DNA from: a virus
IMG/VR virus record: IMGVR_UViG_3300032431_000001
Location: 64,001 to 128,000 of that record
Strand: one strand, 5' to 3'
Length of the DNA: 64,000 bases
A model generated the notes under the pieces. That model had not been told where the DNA came from. It did not search any database and saw only the letters and a program-made list of their open reading frames with translations. Below are positions 59,559-64,000 of the stretch, piece after piece (the stretch's first letter is position 1; the number at the start of each line of letters is the position of its first letter). A program made the position numbers and the translations under genes.

Positions 59559-59810
59559 TTATTGTTGCTGGGCGATCGACCGCCTGTAAGCTTCGTACTC
59601 TTTTTCGACTTTGTTGAGCTGGTAGTGGCAGTCTTTTTCGCTAGTAAACGCTTCTTTTAAAAAGCCCTTGTAAGCGTGTTCTTGCTGAGCTTTTTGTGTC
59701 GCTTGTTGGATGAACAAAACACGTAAATCTTCAACACCGAGATTTGAGATTTGGTGCTCCAAGACTGTGAGATATAGTTGAGACTCTAGTGAAAGGTGTT
59801 GTTCAGTCAT
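59559..59810 (-). CDS. nblA: NblA-like phycobilisome degradation protein
   Basis: 83 residues. LSLESQLYLTVLEHQISNLG then VEDLRVLFIQQATQK, HAYKGFLKEA reproduces the NblA layout (LSLEq-f-----E-Q---ms-E-l---Li-l--q-------Y--llk). NblA links phycobilisomes to Clp protease so antenna proteins are broken down. A C-terminal coiled-coil tail of about 25 residues extends beyond the usual 55-65. NblA genes are known in phages of bloom-forming cyanobacteria. Between CAP and RusA genes. Confidence 0.65.
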   Translation of the reverse strand: MTEQHLSLESQLYLTVLEHQISNLGVEDLRVLFIQQATQKAQQEHAYKGFLKEAFTSEKDCHYQLNKVEKEYEAYRRSIAQQQ

Positions 59811-59816
59811 TTTTAC

Positions 59817-60368
59817 CTACCGTGATCTTGCGAAAAGTTGGGTCACGTAAATCACGAATCCGCTATCACCATCTTCGTCGCGCGCTGGATGCGACACAAC
59901 TCCAATTCCGGTATGGGTTGATTCGACCTCTTCTATTGCTTCTCGATGTCCTTGGGTGCTAGCGATCCACTTTGCGAGCATTAACTCTGTTATCGATCGC
60001 CTGCTTTGGACTGTTTTGTAGTGATACGCAAGAACCTGAGCTGTTCCTAAGTTTTCCCTTATTTCTTTAAACCCAAGTTCTCGCACTTGTTCCGCTCGTT
60101 CGATGAAGCCAGAATGACCTATTGTGCCACCCCAGTAATCGGTGTCGCACAACCACTGACTGTGTTTTCTGGCTATACCACTAATCCCAGACACCAACTT
60201 CAATGGGGGTAGTCTTAAGCCGGTTCGGTGTTGGTTTACAACATCGAAGACTTCAGTCTCAAAGCTAATGTCTGGTTCTGGAACTTTGATTTCCAGCGGG
60301 CGATCTGTTACAGGCTCAGGAACTGGAACTGGAAACGGATTAAAGAAATTGAGAAGTGTGTTCGTCAT
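59817..60368 (-). CDS. CAP (SCP/PR-1) domain protein
   Basis: 183 residues. A Pro-rich start (NPFPVPVPEPV) leads to FDVVNQHRTGLRLPPL, IGHSGFIERAEQ, RENLGTAQV, WIASTQGHREAI, GIGVVSHP and YVTQLF, the CAP fold with its two His and ENxG signature. No signal peptide. Bacterial CAP proteins are often secreted, but here it could act in the cytoplasm. A partial copy follows at 60817-60995. Confidence 0.8.
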   Translation of the reverse strand: MTNTLLNFFNPFPVPVPEPVTDRPLEIKVPEPDISFETEVFDVVNQHRTGLRLPPLKLVSGISGIARKHSQWLCDTDYWGGTIGHSGFIERAEQVRELGFKEIRENLGTAQVLAYHYKTVQSRRSITELMLAKWIASTQGHREAIEEVESTHTGIGVVSHPARDEDGDSGFVIYVTQLFARSR

Positions 60369-60465
60369 GACTTTGATGTTTCTATCAATTGTTGTGGTTT
60401 ACAAAAAATCCCGTTTGCAGCGACGATCACGATTCGATCGCCTGCTTTGCGTTGAGAGGCTGGGT

Positions 60466-60750
60466 TCAGAAAAAAAACCCGTTGTTTGTGCTCGCAAAAT
60501 CAAATTGAACGTTCAACTGTTTTGCGATTCTATTTCCTTGCTGCTCCGCCAGCAAAACCTTTCTCAGAATGTTTGAGTCGTCTATGGTTATTCCGGGTTC
60601 GGCTGTAAAAGAAACTGTTTCTTCTGACGTGTTGGTTGTTACGACAAATCCCAGTTTTTCAACTTCGTCTTGGATTTGACGAAGAACTGTCTTGACTAAA
60701 TTGGGATCTTTTGTCTGAACTGGATATCGTAATCTGCCGAGATATTGCAT
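60466..60750 (-). CDS. hypothetical protein
   Basis: 94 residues from ATG 60750. RLRYPVQTKDPNLVKTVLRQ then LGFVVTTNTSEETVSFTAEP and AKQLNVQFDFASTNNGFFF. Looks like a small alpha/beta domain. Unknown. Located between CAP gene and its truncated copy. Confidence 0.5.
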   Translation of the reverse strand: MQYLGRLRYPVQTKDPNLVKTVLRQIQDEVEKLGFVVTTNTSEETVSFTAEPGITIDDSNILRKVLLAEQQGNRIAKQLNVQFDFASTNNGFFF

Positions 60751-60816
60751 TGTATTTTTCCTCTTAGTGCTTGTCATTATTTTTTTCCATCTTTTTCCGC
60801 TTCCTCTCTAGAACCG

Positions 60817-60995
60817 CTATCCCATTGAGGAGTGGAATAGCCTGGGAGGGCATGGATGGCTATCAGCAAAATCGTAAAGGTGATTATCAGAAGTCTTGAC
60901 ATCGAAGATATTCCTCTCAAAATTAAAGTCTGGTTCTGGAACTTTGATTTCCAGCGGGCGATCTATTGCAGACTCAGGGGTTGCAAACAGATTAT
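60817..60995 (-). pseudogene. truncated copy of the CAP gene start
   Basis: Minus frame FATPESAIDRPLEIKVPEPD then FNFERNIFDV matches PVTDRPLEIKVPEPDISFET of the CAP protein, then diverges (KTSDNHLYDFADSHPCPPR) and stops. No start codon. Confidence 0.65.
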
Positions 60996-61001
60996 AGAAA
61001 G

Positions 61002-61694
61002 CTATTTGATGACACGATCGCCACGTCCAGCTTCCACTAAAGAAAAAGCCTCTGGTTCTGAAATTCCAACACGGACGGGTTCGCCGTAGAAGTCTTTAAC
61101 AAGCGTATAGCTTGTCGAGTATCTCAATATCGCCCCATCGTCGGGTCGGATGAGATTGTATTCGTAGTTTGGCGCTTCTTCTTCGTCGTACAACAGGCGG
61201 ATTAATGCCCCGTATTCGTCGCTAAGGTTAGTCCCATCCAATTTCCAAGACTGGCGGTAGTCGTACCCAGTCCAGTTAGGTGCTTGGCGCAACCCTCTTT
61301 TGGGTGGTACGTTACTGTGCTTGCACCGGTCGTTGATCATACTTACTATCGTCACAAGCTTACCTTCGCTCGCTTCGATCGCCATTGGTTCGAGCGATCG
61401 CGCCAGCCTCGGATTTGACCTTCCGATCTCGTTCAGTCTGACTTCCGAAAACAGAGAGAAGCTCGGCGGCGTCGCCAATATCTGGTACGGCTTACCTCCG
61501 CCACGACGGATTTCTGCTCTTTGTAGTCCACGTCGCAGACATTCTGAAATAATAAAGTTCCGCGCCGATTCAGAGCTGTTGATATGCGACGACACCCACT
61601 CTGCATGAGAGCGTGGGTCTATAAACAGCGTTTCGCCGTCGTCATATACCTCGCAGTGTGGGATCAATGTGTCCTTTACATCATCTAAAAACAT
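61002..61694 (-). CDS. protein with a PAS-like C-terminal domain
   Basis: 230 residues from ATG 61694, overlapping the upstream gene by 14 bp. N-terminal part DTLIPHCEVYDDGETLFIDP; C-terminal third WKLDGTNLSDEYGALIRLLY then NYEYNLIRPDDGAILRYSTS and EPVRVGISEPEAFSL resembles a PAS/PAC end (yeyRl-rpDGs-rw ... G-pv-v-g). Could sense a ligand or mediate binding. Low-to-medium certainty. Confidence 0.5.
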   Translation of the reverse strand: MFLDDVKDTLIPHCEVYDDGETLFIDPRSHAEWVSSHINSSESARNFIISECLRRGLQRAEIRRGGGKPYQILATPPSFSLFSEVRLNEIGRSNPRLARSLEPMAIEASEGKLVTIVSMINDRCKHSNVPPKRGLRQAPNWTGYDYRQSWKLDGTNLSDEYGALIRLLYDEEEAPNYEYNLIRPDDGAILRYSTSYTLVKDFYGEPVRVGISEPEAFSLVEAGRGDRVIK

Positions 61695-62148
61695 TCTTTT
61701 TCTCCGGTGAATCAAGATCGAATTGCAGATTGCGGCTTTGGTACAACTGTTCCAGGCTGTAATCTACACAGTCAGCCGCGACTAGGAATGATAAGTCAGA
61801 GTCTGTTGGGCGATCGCCCGAAACAAGGGCTTCGAGTCGTTCTACAGGGATTTTGATCTCCTGCGCCAGATCGCTTAGTTGGATATTTTTCAATATCTGG
61901 GCGATCGGTGGCGCCGGATTCAAAAACGGATCTTCTGTGATGTGTCGCCCGTGATGCTTAAAGTAATTGTTGGCGATGATCACCAACTCCTCTATGTACT
62001 TTGGCATCGTCACGCGCGCCATTGTTGCCAGAACTTTAAGAGCCGTTTTAATTCGCTCTGGCATCCGCACTTTAATTTCTGATTGCTTTTCTGTTGGATG
62101 TTTCACGAAGTTGTCCTTGTCCTTGTTCTTGTATCTGTAAGGCGGCAT
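61681..62148 (-). CDS. DNA-binding protein, RHH plus HTH
   Basis: 155 residues. EIKVRMPERIKTALKVLATM then MPKYIEELVIIANNY is ribbon-helix-helix; LKNIQLSDLAQEIKIPVERL then EALVSGDRPTDSDLSFLVAA is an XRE-like helix-turn-helix. Likely a regulator of the early block. Confidence 0.65.
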   Translation of the reverse strand: MPPYRYKNKDKDNFVKHPTEKQSEIKVRMPERIKTALKVLATMARVTMPKYIEELVIIANNYFKHHGRHITEDPFLNPAPPIAQILKNIQLSDLAQEIKIPVERLEALVSGDRPTDSDLSFLVAADCVDYSLEQLYQSRNLQFDLDSPEKKNVFR

Positions 62149-62452
62149 CCATTATATAGGCGTACCGACGAGCCATATCAGTCGCCTTTTCCCAGCAAGT
62201 ACCCCAATTCCGAGCGGAGTCGAAGCTTATGCCCCAATGTTGAATTTCTCGGAGACACGCTTGTCGCCACGTTAGAGCGACGCGATCGCCAGTTCTAAAA
62301 TCCCGCCCCCACTGGGCTAGTCGATCATACTTATGGATTCCGTAGAGCTTTGGAACCCATCTGTCGAAGAAATCTTGCAGATCCATTCGAGATCCCGGCT
62401 CCAATATTAGACTCATCAACGGACTCCGATCTTGCTTTGGTGTGGTTAGCAT
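62072..62452 (-). CDS. hypothetical protein, first of the early block
   Basis: 126 residues; ATG 62416 is an alternative start. DLQDFFDRWVPKLYGIHKYD, Trp-rich (AQWGRDFRTGD; REIQHWGIS). Overlaps 61681-62148 by 77 bp. Unknown. Confidence 0.5.
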   Translation of the reverse strand: MLTTPKQDRSPLMSLILEPGSRMDLQDFFDRWVPKLYGIHKYDRLAQWGRDFRTGDRVALTWRQACLREIQHWGISFDSARNWGTCWEKATDMARRYAYIMDAALQIQEQGQGQLRETSNRKAIRN

Positions 62453-62481
62453 GGTGTTATCAGCTTTATGTCTTTTTCTCG

Positions 62482-62510
62482 CCCTTGGTTTAGTTGTGAT
62501 AAACCAAGGG
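62482..62510 (+). terminator. terminator-like hairpin
   Basis: CCCTTGGTTTA / TAAACCAAGGG followed by TGATTTTTTT, between divergent genes; it points in the plus direction with no plus gene before it. Confidence 0.6.
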
Positions 62511-62552
62511 TGATTTTTTTATGGTAGTTGCTGGGAACAATAGTGTCAAGTG

Positions 62553-62611
62553 GGGTAGATTAGGGTAAATTTGGGTAGACAGGGTTGACAAGGGTGAAAG
62601 TCGCATATACA
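62553..62611 (+). promoter_or_regulatory. promoter with phased GGGT repeats
   Basis: GGGT at 62553, 62563, 62573, 62582 and 62592, i.e. on one helical face. TTGACA at 62585-62590 lies within it, with TATACA at 62606-62611 (15-bp spacer). Likely operator or activator array for 62641 onward. Confidence 0.6.
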
Positions 62612-62640
62612 GTAGTAACTATCGACGTTTTGGTTTTCAC

Positions 62641-63099
62641 ATGATCGATAAAATTGTTTCAGGAATGGTTTCCAATTTCCGCGCTCAGATGGGAGCCGTT
62701 TTTACCGAAGGCAAGGGTCTTGCGATAAATCGGATTTCGCAAGAAGACGCCGTTCGCTTGCAAGCTCAAGCCCAAGAGGCTAAATCGGCAGTCGATCCTA
62801 CAGTTGCCGGATTGACTGCTATGGCTGAGCGTATTCAGGCCGAGTCTACAATGACCGTCGCCGGCTTGAAATATATAGGCTCTGGCGCCGAAGCGTTTAC
62901 TCGGCAGGTTGAGGCGGTAGCCGAACTTTCGGATGTGATGGTGGAAACTTCTCCAAGAGTTCAAGCCGCACTGTCTCGATTGAATGAAAATGTACAGGCT
63001 TTGGGGTCAGAGTACGAAGGGATCATGTCCGGTACTACTGACACGCAACAGGCGATCGCCCCCGCGCAGTCACAAAAAATGCTATTTGCCGTCCGCTAG
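62641..63099 (+). CDS. hypothetical helical protein
   Basis: 152 residues, Ala/Gln/Glu-rich, likely coiled coil (QAQAQEAKSAVDPTVAGLTA; QVEAVAELSDVMVETSPRVQ). Starts the plus operon. May be structural or a scaffold. Confidence 0.5.
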   Translation: MIDKIVSGMVSNFRAQMGAVFTEGKGLAINRISQEDAVRLQAQAQEAKSAVDPTVAGLTAMAERIQAESTMTVAGLKYIGSGAEAFTRQVEAVAELSDVMVETSPRVQAALSRLNENVQALGSEYEGIMSGTTDTQQAIAPAQSQKMLFAVR

Positions 63100-63156
63100 G
63101 CTTAGCTTTCCTTTTTTCGGTTCGACCAGTAGTCAATTATCGAGGATTCAATTGCC

Positions 63157-63435
63157 ATGAAAATGAAATATATAGATTTTGCACCAGTCACAGCGTCCGC
63201 CGTAGTAATCGGCATTTTAGCTTCACTCGCAAAGTGCGCCGTGAATCCGATCGCCTTGTATGCCGCAAGCGGTATCGCGGTGATAATTATTTCTCAAGCT
63301 TTGGGATTGAAATACGTCGGAAGTGTCTCCGAGTTGACTGGGGTGCGTCCTGCTGCGCTCAACTTTCATTTTTGTGCAAATCTATTAGTCGCAGCATTTG
63401 TACTAGCCGTCACATATGGAGGCACTGGTAACTAA
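63157..63435 (+). CDS. small membrane protein
   Basis: 92 residues with three hydrophobic segments (ASAVVIGILASLAKCAV; LYAASGIAVIIISQALG; ANLLVAAFVLAVTYGG). Holin-like size. Upstream of a second membrane protein. Confidence 0.5.
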   Translation: MKMKYIDFAPVTASAVVIGILASLAKCAVNPIALYAASGIAVIIISQALGLKYVGSVSELTGVRPAALNFHFCANLLVAAFVLAVTYGGTGN

Positions 63436-63436
63436 T

Positions 63437-63772
63437 ATGTACGACCAAAAAAAACACGTTCAAAAAGAATGGCAAGTGATCGCCTGTGGCGCTCTCACGA
63501 TAGCGACGATTGGTGTAAGTCTTTCAATCCCTGTAAAGCCTGGTGAAATTCCGATCGCCCGCTTACTTGCTTTCGCCACTTCAGGTGCATTCTTTGTCGC
63601 TGGTGCAGTCATAGAGAAAAGCAAAGAACCACTTGATCGCCAGAAAGCGGTAATCTCCGTAAAACAAAATAAACTATTCGTCAACTCTCAGGCGATCGAG
63701 ACGGCGATTTTATTGGAAGAGCAGCGATGCGCGGGTGACAAAATTGTTGCAAAAACAGTTGGAGGTTCCTGA
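63437..63772 (+). CDS. small membrane protein
   Basis: 111 residues from ATG 63437, one base after the previous stop; ATG 63416 is an alternative. VIACGALTIATIGVSLSIP and LLAFATSGAFFVAGAVI are two hydrophobic helices, then a charged helical tail. Partner of 63157-63435; possible holin/antiholin pair (inference). TGATG overlap with the next gene. Confidence 0.5.
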   Translation: MYDQKKHVQKEWQVIACGALTIATIGVSLSIPVKPGEIPIARLLAFATSGAFFVAGAVIEKSKEPLDRQKAVISVKQNKLFVNSQAIETAILLEEQRCAGDKIVAKTVGGS

Positions 63773-64000
63773 TGTCTAGGAAGCGAGAGCCAACCGCAGC
63801 GGAAGCTAAAAAAATTCTCAAGTTGCTTGAGAAAGAAGATCCGTTCAAAGAAAATGGAGGCGTCGTCTACTTGGACGGAACCGTAACTTCAGAGCATAAT
63901 CACGCGCTCTGTAGAAGCGCTATTTTGCTAGACCTCCAGTCTTACGATTGGAAAAAGGTTAAATTTTTGTGGATCTGCGCCGAACTTCCTGCGCCACCAG
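63772..64000 (+). CDS. 5' end of a hypothetical gene (partial)
   Basis: 76 codons from ATG 63772, open at the window edge. MSRKREPTAAEAKKILKLLE, then FKENGGVVYLDGTVTSEHNH and LLDLQSYDWKKVKFLWI. Alpha/beta, unknown. Confidence 0.55.
   Translation, partial: MSRKREPTAAEAKKILKLLEKEDPFKENGGVVYLDGTVTSEHNHALCRSAILLDLQSYDWKKVKFLWICAELPAPP

Noticed and set aside
1-64000. tRNA genes, integrase and attachment sites
   Set aside because: Scanned by eye for the TTCGANNC loop in a clover-leaf context, for a recombinase signature and for long terminal repeats; nothing convincing was found.

Overview
The window looks like part of the genome of a tailed phage or prophage of a cyanobacterium, probably a filamentous host. 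The HIP1 octamer GCGATCGC and its core GGCGATCG recur throughout, inside genes and in terminator stems. The viral gene set is clear: a major-capsid-like protein, connector, GpA-type large terminase, gp10-like protein, baseplate hub fused to an M15 peptidase, gpV-like spike, GH19/C39 lysozyme, holin-like protein, replication initiator, RusA, DNA methyltransferase, and many KilA-N, BRO-N and MSV199-like regulators. A small NblA-like protein, the adaptor for phycobilisome degradation, points specifically to a cyanobacterial host. No integrase, tRNA, rRNA or CRISPR array was found.

Layout. 1-7.4 kb: head genes on the plus strand, ending with two paralogous internal or ejected-type proteins, one with an HEXXH zinc-peptidase site. 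7.4-15.1 kb: a KilA-N regulator and its decayed copy, a C39 amidase/peptidase, an unusual thymidylate synthase, a gp10-like protein and the large terminase. 15.1-20.2 kb: a decaying block of BRO-N antirepressors, interrupted by a complete IS200/IS605 element (tnpA plus tnpB). 20.3-25 kb: baseplate hub/peptidase, lysozyme and holin-like gene. 25-29 kb: a BRO-N/MUG113 protein, degenerate sequence, a C5-cytosine methyltransferase, an XRE regulator and an operator-like dyad. 29.4-33.4 kb: a 1300-residue spike with a tandem-repeat tail. 33.4-36.3 kb: duplicated promoter-gene-terminator units of small acidic proteins.

36.2-41.9 kb: two near-identical 1660-bp tnpB-only elements in direct orientation around a 2.3-kb cargo that includes an HNH protein. 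41.9-49.8 kb: small hypothetical genes, a gp49/66-family protein, and a class II ribonucleotide reductase beside an HNH homing-type endonuclease. 50-53.3 kb: a two-gene membrane operon, a fourth tnpB element and a MITE-like palindrome. 53.3-56.1 kb: a possible virion protein and a winged-helix replication initiator with 23-bp-spaced iteron-like palindromes inside its coding region. 56.3-58.7 kb: IS remnants and small gene cassettes with look-alike promoters and terminators. 58.7-62.5 kb: a minus-strand early block with RusA, NblA-like, CAP, PAS-like and DNA-binding proteins. 62.5-64 kb: a plus-strand operon behind a promoter that carries five helically phased GGGT repeats.

Together the genes suggest a virus that makes its own dNTPs (class II RNR, thymidylate synthase), methylates its DNA, may dismantle host antennae (NblA-like), and exchanges regulators and small accessory genes as cassettes bounded by very similar HIP1-containing hairpin terminators. 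Functions rest on motif recognition by eye; no database search was run.
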